Part shown: one piece after another, positions 1 through 8,074 of the stretch | Layout of the letters: each line of letters begins with the position of its first letter | Position numbering within the stretch: the first letter of the stretch is position 1 | Assembly: GCA_002732015.1 (NCBI GenBank) | Contig: PCCU01000053.1 | Location: 1-11,684, forward strand | Length of the DNA stretch: 11,684 nt | Direction of reading: 5' to 3' | Source of the DNA: Candidatus Pelagibacterales bacterium | GTDB taxonomy: Bacteria; Pseudomonadota; Alphaproteobacteria; TMED109 | The notes under the pieces: generated by a model | What the model was told of the DNA's origin: nothing | The model's input: only the letters and a program-made list of their open reading frames with translations | Database searches by the model: none | Translations under genes and position numbers: made by a program

Positions 1-647
1 CTTTCTCCGAAATCAACTAAAGTATTTGTAAAGCCATTTGCAATTAGTAAGGCTGTAATTTTATCTGTAATCCATCCTTGAGCAATACCATTCAACGTTA
101 TAGACGATTGATTTTGCAACGAAACCATGTCGTTGCTAACTATTACATTCTTCCAATTAACTAGTTTTAAAGTTTCATTAATTTTATTTTCATCTGGAGG
201 TAAACTTTTATTATTTAAAATAAAGTTCGAATAATAGAGTTCCCATAATGGTTGAACTGTTATATCAAATAACCCTTCTGTATTATAGGATATATATTGT
301 GATTTTTTTATTACTTCAATTAGCTCTGGAGAAGCATTATGTAAAGTTTTATTTCTATTTAGGAGACTGATTTCTGAGTTATTATTTTGTAAGTTAAATA
401 TATTTTCATAAGTCAAAACTAAATCATCTATTTTTTTTATTATATTACTGTTTAGTTTATTATCAGCTGAATGAATTTCTATTCTTGCTGGAGCATTAAT
501 AACACTTCCAGTCCAATATGATTTTTTTAAATTATTTTTATTAATACTATTGTAGAGGGAATAACCAAGTGTTCCAACTAAGGAGACACCTAATATTTTT
601 AGAAATTTCCTCCTAGTAGAATTATTAAATACTTTTAAATTACTCAT
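1..647 (-). CDS. apbE: FAD:protein FMN transferase (ApbE family), Tat signal, C-terminus cut by window edge
   Basis: ApbE enzymes move FMN from FAD onto a Ser/Thr of exported or membrane redox proteins (Rnf, Nqr and other flavinylated carriers). The frame is open from the ATG at 647 to the left edge, giving 215 residues of a family that usually has about 330. The N-terminus carries a twin-arginine signal (TRRKFLK, residues 11-17) followed by a hydrophobic stretch to about residue 32, so export in folded form is likely. Family motifs follow in order: NSEISLLN (90-97), TEGLFDITVQPLW (123-135) and LNGIAQGWITD (185-195). The visible part ends in VDFGE, where the family has its LxxxGGE-like strand. 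The C-terminal Mg-binding residues lie outside the window. It is last in the minus-strand run, 66 bp after the DoxX gene. That gap holds TTGAAA (complement of 680-685), 16 nt from a poor -10, so a private promoter is possible but weak. No Shine-Dalgarno precedes the start. Confidence 0.88.
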   Translation of the reverse strand, partial: MSNLKVFNNSTRRKFLKILGVSLVGTLGYSLYNSINKNNLKKSYWTGSVINAPARIEIHSADNKLNSNIIKKIDDLVLTYENIFNLQNNNSEISLLNRNKTLHNASPELIEVIKKSQYISYNTEGLFDITVQPLWELYYSNFILNNKSLPPDENKINETLKLVNWKNVIVSNDMVSLQNQSSITLNGIAQGWITDKITALLIANGFTNTLVDFGE

Positions 648-713
648 TATTAATAATTAGATAGCATATTATTGAGCAATTTCAAGTTGTAAATAATTAC
701 TATTCTCATTTTT

Positions 714-1202
714 CTATTTGGTATCATTTATATAATTAGCATTATGAGAATTACTAAAAATAATATAAAGCGATATTGGAAAGAATAAAATTTGACCAAA
801 GATTGACTTTTTACCTTCTTCAATATTCAAAATTTCAAAAGGGCCATAAGAAAAAACATTATCACCCCATGCAAAAATATGTTGGTAAATAATTACAATT
901 GTTATTATTAAAGATAATAATCCAGAAAGTTTGGTTATTAAATTAGAAAAAGGAAGAAAACTCAAAATCCCATATAACAGACCAAGAAAAACTATTATTT
1001 CTGCTAAAGCTAATGTCCAGGAAAAGAAAATAGGGAGAATGCCAAAAATAGGTATAGTAGAAACCATATTCATTAAGCCTTCTCCATTGCCTAAAAAAAG
1101 CATATTTAGTTTGGCATAGCCATAATTAAAAAATATAAAGCCAAAGCATATTTTTAACAATGCATCACTTGTAATGGATATCCAATATTGATACTTATAC
1201 AT
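714..1202 (-). CDS. DoxX-family four-helix membrane protein
   Basis: This is a 162-residue inner-membrane protein with about four hydrophobic segments, near residues 12-29, 54-80, 92-110 and 133-150. The first segment has the DoxX-type pattern of a basic residue, a glycine and then G-x-x-K at the membrane edge (K17, G21, GYAKL 28-32), and the length is usual for the family. DoxX-type proteins are associated with several redox and thiol or quinone systems, and none of these roles can be assigned here. It lies 43 bp after the RND permease and 66 bp before apbE on the same strand, so it is probably cotranscribed with one or both. The pairing with apbE, a redox-cofactor maturation enzyme, hints at a respiratory role, which is inference. 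The ATG at 1202 is the only sensible start; upstream is AT-rich with no ribosome-binding motif. MauE-like membrane proteins are an alternative family call. Confidence 0.65.
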   Translation of the reverse strand: MYKYQYWISITSDALLKICFGFIFFNYGYAKLNMLFLGNGEGLMNMVSTIPIFGILPIFFSWTLALAEIIVFLGLLYGILSFLPFSNLITKLSGLLSLIITIVIIYQHIFAWGDNVFSYGPFEILNIEEGKKSIFGQILFFPISLYIIFSNSHNANYINDTK

Positions 1203-1245
1203 GATTATAATTATAAAATAAAATTAGTATTTGTGAATTAAATTA

Positions 1246-4200
1246 TCAGTATTTAGTATTATTTGATAAAAAAAGCTTTAACATTGGAGGTACTATTAAT
1301 AACGTGAGTATTGCGGATAGGCTAAGCCCTCCAATTACAACAGAACCTAGACCTCTATAAAGTTCAGAACCAGCGCCAGGAAAAACAACCAGAGGAAACA
1401 TGCCAAACACACTTGTTAGAGTAGACATAAAAATAGGTCTAATTCTATTATTTGTTGCTTCTAAAATTGCATTATCTGGTGTCATATTTCTACTTTTTAT
1501 TAATTGTAATGTTCTATGGACCAATAAAATAGCATTATTAACTACTATACCACTGAGTATTACAAACCCAAGCATAGTCAGCATATCTAAAGGTTGGAAG
1601 GACTTTAGGTTAAGTATAAACAGTCCCAAAACTCCTCCTGCAGCAGCAGGAGGTACAGATAGCATAATAACAAAAGGATATTTAAAGCTCTCAAACAAAA
1701 TAGTCATTAATAAGTATACCATTATAATTGCTACTAATAGATTTGTAGACATAGCTTTCCAAGTAGTTGTAAGCTCATTTGCAGTACCTGAAATATCTAA
1801 TTTAACATCAGAAGGGAGTCCTTCATTTTCAAGTTGATTAACTACTTTTTCTTGAATTTTATCTATAGCTTCTTCTAGAGCCACATTATCGGCAGGCTTA
1901 ATTTGTAAAGTTATAGCTCTTTCTCCCTCTATATGACGAATTTGTGTAGGACCAGTTGTGTATACAATATCAGATAACGATGAAACAGGTATTATTTTTT
2001 TTTCTGGTGTTACTATAGGTATGCTATTCACTCCTTGTGTTTCATTAATTAAGTCAACCTTACCCATCAGTGTTAAATCCATTCTTTTTGAGTTTACCAA
2101 TACCTCGTCAACTTTCAGTCCTGAATTAAAAGCATCAATTCCTATTGCTAGTTCTTTTGCAGAGATATTATTATCAGCAAGCTTTATTCTATCAGGTTTA
2201 ATTTGTATTTCAGGAGCTCCTAAAATTAAAGCTGGCTTAGGTCTCATTTGATTCCCTAGATTTCTAGGAAACTCTTTAAAAACTAGTCCCGCTGCTTTTT
2301 GTGCTACAGAGGTAATATTATCAAGGTTAGGGCCAATGATATCTAAATCAACAGACCTTCCTCCTCCATAACCTCTAGTAAAAAGACCAGGTTGAGTAAA
2401 AAAACCAAAGGTGGCAGGTTCTCCCATTAAAGATCTACTTAATACAGGTATTAATTCCTTTACTCTAGTTTCTTCAACAGCACTAGCTCCAAATAGTGTT
2501 CTATCTCCAGCTCCTGCTACAAAAAAATAATTATCTATTTTAGGAGGCTGATTTTTATCACTTTTAGGACCTGTTTCTGAGGACCATAGATGCTTTACTT
2601 TATCCTCTACATTTTCAGCAATCTCAGTTAAAGTTTCTAGATTATATCCAGGAGGAGGTAGCATTATTCCAAAAATTAAGTTTCTATTTCCTTCTGGCAA
2701 ATATTCAATTTTTGGTAACATTAAATAAGATACTGACAAAGTCGATAAAATAATTATTCCTGAAATCAAAAAAGAAAATTTTCTAGAATTAATAACTATC
2801 TCAACATAACTAATTATATAACTTTGAACTAGTTTACCAATTTTTTCAAAGGTTTTAAATTTAAGAAATCCAGAACCCTCATTTTTTAACATCCAACTCG
2901 TTAAAGCTGGTAAAATTGTTACAGAAACCAATAAACTCATTAATACTGCAACAGATATGGCGACTGCTATATCTTGCAAAAGTTGACCAGCTTCAAGTTG
3001 CATTACTAAAATAGGTATAAAAACTAATACCGTTGTGAGTGCAGAAACCATTACAGCCTGCCATACTTGCAAGGTTCCCTCTAAACATGCTCTAGTCAAC
3101 TTTTCACCACGTTCCTTTAACCTATATATATTTTCTAAAACAACAATCGCGGCATCAACCACCATTCCAACTGCAAAAGCTATTCCCGCCAAAGAAATAA
3201 CATTTATAGTTTTTCCTAGTAATGCCATGGCTACAAAGGCAGCAACAACAGAAATAGGAATAGATATAGAAATTACTACAGTAGATTGCCATGAGTTTAA
3301 AAAAATTAGCAAAACTATTATAGCTAGTATTCCGCCCATCCAGATATTTTGAGTAACTAATTTTACTGCAGAGTCTATATAAATAGTTTCATCATATACT
3401 TGCTGAATTTTTAGTCCTAAATCAGGAAGGATTTGTTCATTTAAATTTTTTATTGTTCTTCTAACTTCTTTCATAACCTCAATAACATTGGCACCTGACT
3501 CTCTTACGGCGTTTATTGCTATTGAAGAAGCTCCTAAGTATCTAATAATTGATCTAGGTTCTTTAAAGGTGAACTCTACTTCTGCTATGTCAGAAATAGT
3601 TACTCTTCCATAGCTACCACTATTTTCTAACTCACTAATAACAACAATATTGTTTAATTGTTCAATTGTCTTAATTTCACCTTCAGCTCTAACAATATAT
3701 TTTCTTTTTCCTTCTTCAATGTCACCTGCTGATATTGAAGAGTTTTCATTTCTCAATATTTCTGCAACTTTTGGAACAGTTAACCCATAATAAGCTAACT
3801 TTTCAGGATTTATAGTTACTCTTAGTTCTGTTTTGCTATCACCGTATGCAGTAGTTCTAGCTATTCCAGGTATTCTTTCTATTCTGTCTTGTATAATGTC
3901 TTCTACTATATCTCCGTATGCCGCAATATTTTCATTATTTCCTTCTGTTTTAGTAACAATAAACCATGCAATTGCATTATCATCTAATCCTGCAGTATCT
4001 AACGTGGGTTCACCTGCATCTTCAGGATAATCCTCAATTTGATTTAGTTTGTTAGAAACAAAAAGTAACGATTTATCCATATTTGCAGTAACATCAAATT
4101 CTAATGTTACTACTGACCGTCCTTCTCTAGTGCTAGCAGTTACTTTTTTTACACCTTCAATTCCTTTTAAGGCCTCTTCTTGTCTATTTACAATTTCTCT

Positions 4201-4380
4201 TTCCATTTCATATGGGGAAGCACCAAACCAATAAGTAGTAATACTAATTACAGGTTTGTTTACATCCGGAGCTATCTGAATAGGAATTCTATCCAAAGCA
4301 ATAAAGCCCATTATAATAGTCATAAAAATAACTGAAACTATTGCTATAGGTCTCTTTAATGATAATTCTGTTAAATTCAT
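1246..4380 (-). CDS. RND efflux pump inner-membrane permease (AcrB/MdtB type)
   Basis: This is a complete 1,044-residue proton-driven resistance-nodulation-division transporter, the usual length for the AcrB superfamily. TM1 (about 12-30) is followed by the first porter domain, with the typical GASPYEMEREIV stretch (53-64), then a TM2-TM6 bundle (about 343-495). The second half repeats this: a TM near 536-555, a periplasmic domain to about 875, and a TM bundle 880-1035. The TM4 motif GMVVDAAIVVLEN (405-417) keeps one relay aspartate, D409, where AcrB has two. In TM10, GIVVNNAILLV (944-954) has Asn where AcrB has its relay lysine. These variants occur in other RND branches, so the pump need not be inactive. 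It starts 7 bp after the adaptor gene, implying coupled translation, and ends in TGA. Substrate cannot be read from sequence; the motifs favour a drug or amphiphile exporter over a metal pump. The outer-membrane channel is not in the window. Confidence 0.93.
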   Translation of the reverse strand: MNLTELSLKRPIAIVSVIFMTIIMGFIALDRIPIQIAPDVNKPVISITTYWFGASPYEMEREIVNRQEEALKGIEGVKKVTASTREGRSVVTLEFDVTANMDKSLLFVSNKLNQIEDYPEDAGEPTLDTAGLDDNAIAWFIVTKTEGNNENIAAYGDIVEDIIQDRIERIPGIARTTAYGDSKTELRVTINPEKLAYYGLTVPKVAEILRNENSSISAGDIEEGKRKYIVRAEGEIKTIEQLNNIVVISELENSGSYGRVTISDIAEVEFTFKEPRSIIRYLGASSIAINAVRESGANVIEVMKEVRRTIKNLNEQILPDLGLKIQQVYDETIYIDSAVKLVTQNIWMGGILAIIVLLIFLNSWQSTVVISISIPISVVAAFVAMALLGKTINVISLAGIAFAVGMVVDAAIVVLENIYRLKERGEKLTRACLEGTLQVWQAVMVSALTTVLVFIPILVMQLEAGQLLQDIAVAISVAVLMSLLVSVTILPALTSWMLKNEGSGFLKFKTFEKIGKLVQSYIISYVEIVINSRKFSFLISGIIILSTLSVSYLMLPKIEYLPEGNRNLIFGIMLPPPGYNLETLTEIAENVEDKVKHLWSSETGPKSDKNQPPKIDNYFFVAGAGDRTLFGASAVEETRVKELIPVLSRSLMGEPATFGFFTQPGLFTRGYGGGRSVDLDIIGPNLDNITSVAQKAAGLVFKEFPRNLGNQMRPKPALILGAPEIQIKPDRIKLADNNISAKELAIGIDAFNSGLKVDEVLVNSKRMDLTLMGKVDLINETQGVNSIPIVTPEKKIIPVSSLSDIVYTTGPTQIRHIEGERAITLQIKPADNVALEEAIDKIQEKVVNQLENEGLPSDVKLDISGTANELTTTWKAMSTNLLVAIIMVYLLMTILFESFKYPFVIMLSVPPAAAGGVLGLFILNLKSFQPLDMLTMLGFVILSGIVVNNAILLVHRTLQLIKSRNMTPDNAILEATNNRIRPIFMSTLTSVFGMFPLVVFPGAGSELYRGLGSVVIGGLSLSAILTLLIVPPMLKLFLSNNTKY

Positions 4381-4387
4381 AATATTT

Positions 4388-5482
4388 TTATTGTTTTTCT
4401 TTTAATTTTACTGCTTGTCCTGGTCGCAATCTTTCGTTTCCTTTAATTACAGATAACTCATTTAAAGAAACTCCATTATAAACTATAAATCTATTGTTTA
4501 CAGCCTCTCCTAGTTTAAGTGGTCTTATTTCAACTTTATTATCTTTTACTACATAGGCTAAAGATATGCCTTCACGTTTTAGTATAGCATCTTTATGAAT
4601 AGTAAGAGCTTTTTTCCCTTCTCCAATTGGAACTTGTAAGGTTATATTTTCTCCAGCAAATAAGTTTCTTAATTCTTCTGACTTATTAAAGGACAAATAT
4701 ACTTTTACAGTTCTAGTTTTAGAGTTTTCTTCTGCTCCAATTGCTCTTATAGAAGCTAATATTTTAAAATTATCTACTGTGATGGCTGTGATTGTATTTC
4801 CAATACTTAAATTGGTAACTCTTAAAGTTGGAATTTCTGCTAATACTTCTAAATATTTTTTGCTAACAATATTAAACATTTTAGTTCCAATAGTTACAAC
4901 TTCTTTGTCCTCTATAAATCTTTCTTCCAATATTCCATCATACGGAGCTCTTACCTGAGAGTTTTTAAAATCTAAAAGTGCCATGTTCATATCATATTTA
5001 GCAGACTCAAGTTTTGCTAAAGCTTTTGTTTCATTAGATTGATTTATTTCATGAAGGTTAGTTAATTTTTCATAATTAGCTTCATTAAAAGCAGAACTAT
5101 TTTTTAATGCTTTCATTCTATTTAGGTCAGATAAATTTATTTTAGTTTCCGTCTTAGAATTATTATACTCAACTTCATGTATTTTAACTATTGCTTTGGC
5201 TTTTTCATATAACCACTTATATTTTTCATAATCTATTCTAGTAATTAGTTTTCCTTTAGATACAAAATCACCTTCTTCAAATAGAATTGAGTCTATTTTT
5301 CCAGGCAAGGGTGCCATTAAGTTTGATTTTTTATTGGAAATTATTGTTCCAATAATAGGGACCGTTTGGTTTAAATTTGTCTCAATAATTCTATCAACCT
5401 CTACCATTGTTTGTTGAGACGATACCTGACTGCTTGCAAAGTAAACTAAAATTATAAAAAATATTCTTGAATAGTTATTCAT
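4388..5482 (-). CDS. RND efflux periplasmic adaptor (HlyD/MFP family)
   Basis: This 364-residue membrane-fusion protein bridges the RND permease and an outer-membrane channel. The N-terminus is a signal peptide: a short polar start, a hydrophobic core at residues 7-16 and small residues up to about 22. No lipobox cysteine is seen, so it is probably a soluble periplasmic form rather than a lipoprotein. The split lipoyl domain is visible: the first half spans about 56-84 (APLPGKIDSILFEEGDFV), and the second half begins at VRAPYDGILEERF (177-189). Between them (about 85-170) is a charged helical hairpin of the type that contacts the channel. Beta-barrel and membrane-proximal domains fill the rest, with a final RPGQAVKL motif. 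It sits 7 bp upstream of the permease and 42 bp after dld. The ATG at 5482 immediately precedes the signal peptide and supports the start. Function as adaptor is secure; substrate is unknown. Confidence 0.92.
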   Translation of the reverse strand: MNNYSRIFFIILVYFASSQVSSQQTMVEVDRIIETNLNQTVPIIGTIISNKKSNLMAPLPGKIDSILFEEGDFVSKGKLITRIDYEKYKWLYEKAKAIVKIHEVEYNNSKTETKINLSDLNRMKALKNSSAFNEANYEKLTNLHEINQSNETKALAKLESAKYDMNMALLDFKNSQVRAPYDGILEERFIEDKEVVTIGTKMFNIVSKKYLEVLAEIPTLRVTNLSIGNTITAITVDNFKILASIRAIGAEENSKTRTVKVYLSFNKSEELRNLFAGENITLQVPIGEGKKALTIHKDAILKREGISLAYVVKDNKVEIRPLKLGEAVNNRFIVYNGVSLNELSVIKGNERLRPGQAVKLKEKQ

Positions 5483-5524
5483 ATTAAAAAAGTAGTTTAT
5501 TCATTTTAATTTTACAATATTTAT

Positions 5525-7207
5525 TTAGCAGCAACTTTTTTTGGAAGTTTTTCCAATCCCTGGATTAAAAGTATTTGTGGGATCAAGATTCTTATAAAAG
5601 TTTTTTAAGTTTTTTTCGGCTTGATACATATGACCTACATTATGTTCCGCAGGATACTTTGCTCCTATTTTATTTAGTTTTTCTAATAACTTTTTTTTTA
5701 CTTCATCTGGATTAGCGTTTTTATGAAGTGCATATTCTCTATGAAATACATGACAAAAGTAATGCCCAACATAAATAGGTTTATAAATATACTTTTTTAA
5801 ATCTTTAGATAAATACTCATGCCAGTTTTTATCATTTCTTCTTAACGATATGTCCAATGCTAATAAATTTGAGTTTGTTTTAGGATTAATTCTAGCATAC
5901 CTAACATTAGCTCCGGCCATAACAAATCTAGCTAATGTAATTTTTTTTGACTCTTTTTTATCGCAATGTAAGAAATTATTTTTTGATTTATTTTTAAATA
6001 ACTTGTATGCAATAGGTTTAATGTCATTGTAGATGCTTTTATCAAATTTTAAAATTAAATGATGTTCAAATTTATTACTTATTTTGTCAAATTTTTTAGA
6101 TAAAGGATGTGGAATAAATTTAGTAAAAAAATGTAAAATATAATCTAATGTAAAAGAATTAAATAATTTTGATTTACTGAAAAATTTTTCTATTTTTGAC
6201 TTAATTTTATAGAAAAAAGGCATTGCGTGCGACCCTAATAAGTATATTAATAGAAATGCATCTTTTCCATATTTTTTGGATATATTATAGGCATCTCTAT
6301 GAATATATTCTGCATAAATAGGTAACTCCTTAACTTCCTGTAGTACTTTCCTTCTAAAAATTGATAAGTCATCTGGGGAATTGGAACTCAAGTAAAAAGT
6401 TATTTCATTTTTTTCCTTTTCAAATGTATCAAGTCTAACTGCAAAAACTGCAAGTTTTCCTGCACATCCAGATGCCTCATAAAGTCTTTTTTTGTCAGCA
6501 TTATATCTTGCTGGAGAATTAGCATTAACATCTTTTATTACACTTTTATAATCTAACGAAGATGCTTTTTTTTTAGTTTTAAAAAGTTTCTTATCTGAAA
6601 TATTTCCTTTATCTAAATTTCTTAATATACTCTCAGTAGAATTTCCAAGGTTTATATCAAGATTATTTACCAATTCTAATTTTCCTTTTTGATTAACACG
6701 TGCAAATAATGAGAGTTCAGTATAAGCAGGCCCTCTTTTTATTAATGCTCCTCCCGAGTTATTACAAATTCCTCCTACAATGGAGGCACCTATACATGAT
6801 GATCCTATTTCTGAGTGAGGAGCTCTATCAAATTTTTTCAATTTTTCTTCTAGTTTATATAAAGTAGAGCCAGGGAAAGCTATTATTTGTTCTGCATTAT
6901 TAATAAGAATTATATTATTTAATTTCAGAGTATTGATTATAAAAAGTTCTCTATCATATTTACCATTTGGAGTACTACCTCCAGTTAAACTAGTATTAGA
7001 GGCTTGCAATAATATAATTTTCTTATTTTTTACAAGTATATCTAAAACTTTCCACATTTCTAAAAGAGAAGCAGGAATAATTACTCCTTTGCATTCTCCA
7101 GATTGTGTCCTCCATCCATTTTTATAGGGCGCCATCGAATTTTCAGAGGTTAAAAAATTATTTTTTCCTACTATTTTTATGATATTGCTAGAGAGGGTAT
7201 TTTGCAT
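5525..7207 (-). CDS. dld: Quinone-dependent D-lactate dehydrogenase (FAD)
   Basis: This enzyme oxidises D-lactate to pyruvate and passes electrons to quinone at the inner face of the cytoplasmic membrane. The 560-residue protein is nearly collinear with E. coli Dld (571). FAD-domain motifs include NTSLTGGSTPNG (71-82) and a glycine/cysteine-rich block at 130-153 (GSSCIGAS, GGICNNSGG). SPARYNAD (231-238) and SGCAGKLAVFAVRLDTF (246-262) follow, then the C-terminal substrate-domain motifs YPAEHNVGHMY (508-518) and DPTNTFNPGIGKTS (542-555). The middle region (about 300-430) is very rich in lysine, consistent with the electropositive membrane-docking surface known for Dld. The E. coli tail after GKTS is replaced by KKSCC, ending in two cysteines. 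The start at 7207 matches the E. coli N-terminus. It is the first gene of the minus-strand run, and the adaptor follows after 42 bp. No lactate regulator or permease gene is nearby. Confidence 0.95.
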   Translation of the reverse strand: MQNTLSSNIIKIVGKNNFLTSENSMAPYKNGWRTQSGECKGVIIPASLLEMWKVLDILVKNKKIILLQASNTSLTGGSTPNGKYDRELFIINTLKLNNIILINNAEQIIAFPGSTLYKLEEKLKKFDRAPHSEIGSSCIGASIVGGICNNSGGALIKRGPAYTELSLFARVNQKGKLELVNNLDINLGNSTESILRNLDKGNISDKKLFKTKKKASSLDYKSVIKDVNANSPARYNADKKRLYEASGCAGKLAVFAVRLDTFEKEKNEITFYLSSNSPDDLSIFRRKVLQEVKELPIYAEYIHRDAYNISKKYGKDAFLLIYLLGSHAMPFFYKIKSKIEKFFSKSKLFNSFTLDYILHFFTKFIPHPLSKKFDKISNKFEHHLILKFDKSIYNDIKPIAYKLFKNKSKNNFLHCDKKESKKITLARFVMAGANVRYARINPKTNSNLLALDISLRRNDKNWHEYLSKDLKKYIYKPIYVGHYFCHVFHREYALHKNANPDEVKKKLLEKLNKIGAKYPAEHNVGHMYQAEKNLKNFYKNLDPTNTFNPGIGKTSKKSCC

Positions 7208-7241
7208 AATAATAAATATATTTATAAAATAGCAAAATCTT

Positions 7242-7247
7242 TATAAT
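7242..7247 (+). promoter_or_regulatory. Candidate -10 box for the SDR gene in the divergent 66-bp spacer
   Basis: The sequence TATAAT matches the sigma-70 -10 consensus exactly and lies 26 bp before the ATG at 7274, which would give a leader of about 20 nt. The hexamer 17 bp upstream (TATTTA, 7219-7224) is a poor -35. In DNA this AT-rich a chance match is quite possible. The same spacer (7208-7273) must also hold the promoter of dld on the other strand, for which I see only weak AT-rich candidates. Confidence 0.3.
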
Positions 7248-7273
7248 AATCTAGTAATATGGTAAATTAAATC

Positions 7274-8059
7274 ATGAAAAAAGTTTGTTTAATTATAGGT
7301 GCAGGTGCAGGTATAGGCGGAAACTGTGCTAAGGTTTTTGCAAAAAATGGATATTATGCATTTATGGCAAGAAGAACAGATCAAGAGGGATTAGATAAAC
7401 TCGTCACAGAAATAAAATCTGAAAACGGTGAAGCAGAAGGCAAACTATTTAATATAGTAGAAGATAACGCCGTGGAAGACCTAGTAGAATATGTTCAAAA
7501 AAACGTAGGTCAAATAGAAGTAGCAATATACAATTTGGGTTCTCAAATAGGAAATAGAAGTCTAGATAATACAAGCGATAAAATTTTTGAGTTAGGTTGG
7601 AGAATGGCAACTTTTGGGTTATTCAGATTAGCAAAATCTTTGTTTCCAACAATGGCAAAACAAAACAAAGGAACCTTGATTGTTACATCGTCTACTGCAG
7701 CGGTTAGGGGAAATAAAGGACAACATTCTCATGCAGCTTCAATGGCAGGAAGAAGAATGTTATGTCAAACTTTAAATGATGAGTTTTCTAGTCAAGGCAT
7801 TCATATAGTTCATGCACTGATTGATGGAGCTGTGGATGCTCCAGACACATTAGGAAAAATGTTGGGTAAGGAAAATTTCGATAAACTTAGAGAAAGTAAA
7901 GGGTTAGATAAAGATGGACTTATTTTGCCGAGTAAAGTTGCAGAATGTTATTATTATTTATCCCAACAACATAGGTCAACTTGGACTAATGAAATTGATT
8001 TAAGATCTTTTTCAGATCAACCATGGTGGAACACTCCAAGCGAACAATATAACTTTTAG
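7274..8059 (+). CDS. SDR-fold protein lacking the YxxxK catalytic pair
   Basis: This 261-residue protein has the short-chain dehydrogenase/reductase fold. The nucleotide-binding glycine motif GAGAGIG (9-15) is intact, and ARR (32-34) after the second strand suggests NADP(H). The NAG-like turn is YNLGS (86-90) and the active-site serine region is VTSS (137-140). Thirteen residues later, where the catalytic Tyr-x-x-x-Lys belongs, the sequence reads H153-A-A-S-M157, so both tyrosine and lysine are missing. The following block GIHIVHALIDGAVD (165-178) and the tail TNEIDLRSF are typical of a proteobacterial SDR subgroup that, as I recall, often replaces the tyrosine but keeps the lysine. It is therefore probably a non-classical SDR: a binding or regulatory protein, or one with different chemistry. 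It diverges from dld and converges on the beta-helix gene with 15 bp between stops and no clear terminator. The substrate is unknown. Confidence 0.85.
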   Translation: MKKVCLIIGAGAGIGGNCAKVFAKNGYYAFMARRTDQEGLDKLVTEIKSENGEAEGKLFNIVEDNAVEDLVEYVQKNVGQIEVAIYNLGSQIGNRSLDNTSDKIFELGWRMATFGLFRLAKSLFPTMAKQNKGTLIVTSSTAAVRGNKGQHSHAASMAGRRMLCQTLNDEFSSQGIHIVHALIDGAVDAPDTLGKMLGKENFDKLRESKGLDKDGLILPSKVAECYYYLSQQHRSTWTNEIDLRSFSDQPWWNTPSEQYNF

Positions 8060-8074
8060 TTTTTAGTCATCCAA

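Noticed and set aside
648..713. A private sigma-70 promoter for apbE (TTGAAA at the complement of 680-685)
   Set aside because: The -35 is good but the -10 at 16 bp spacing (TATCTA) matches only three of six bases, which is not enough in DNA this AT-rich to annotate.
1634..1653. GC-rich perfect hairpin CCTCCTGC-AGCA-GCAGGAGG, conspicuous in AT-rich DNA
   Set aside because: It lies deep within the RND permease gene and encodes Pro-Pro-Ala-Ala-Ala-Gly-Gly; these codons tend to be self-complementary, and no T-run follows, so a regulatory role is not supported.
931..4234. Several plus-strand open frames of 60-145 codons opposite the DoxX and RND genes
   Set aside because: They are antisense shadows of well-supported genes, have no recognisable domains or initiation signals, and their composition follows the opposite-strand codons.
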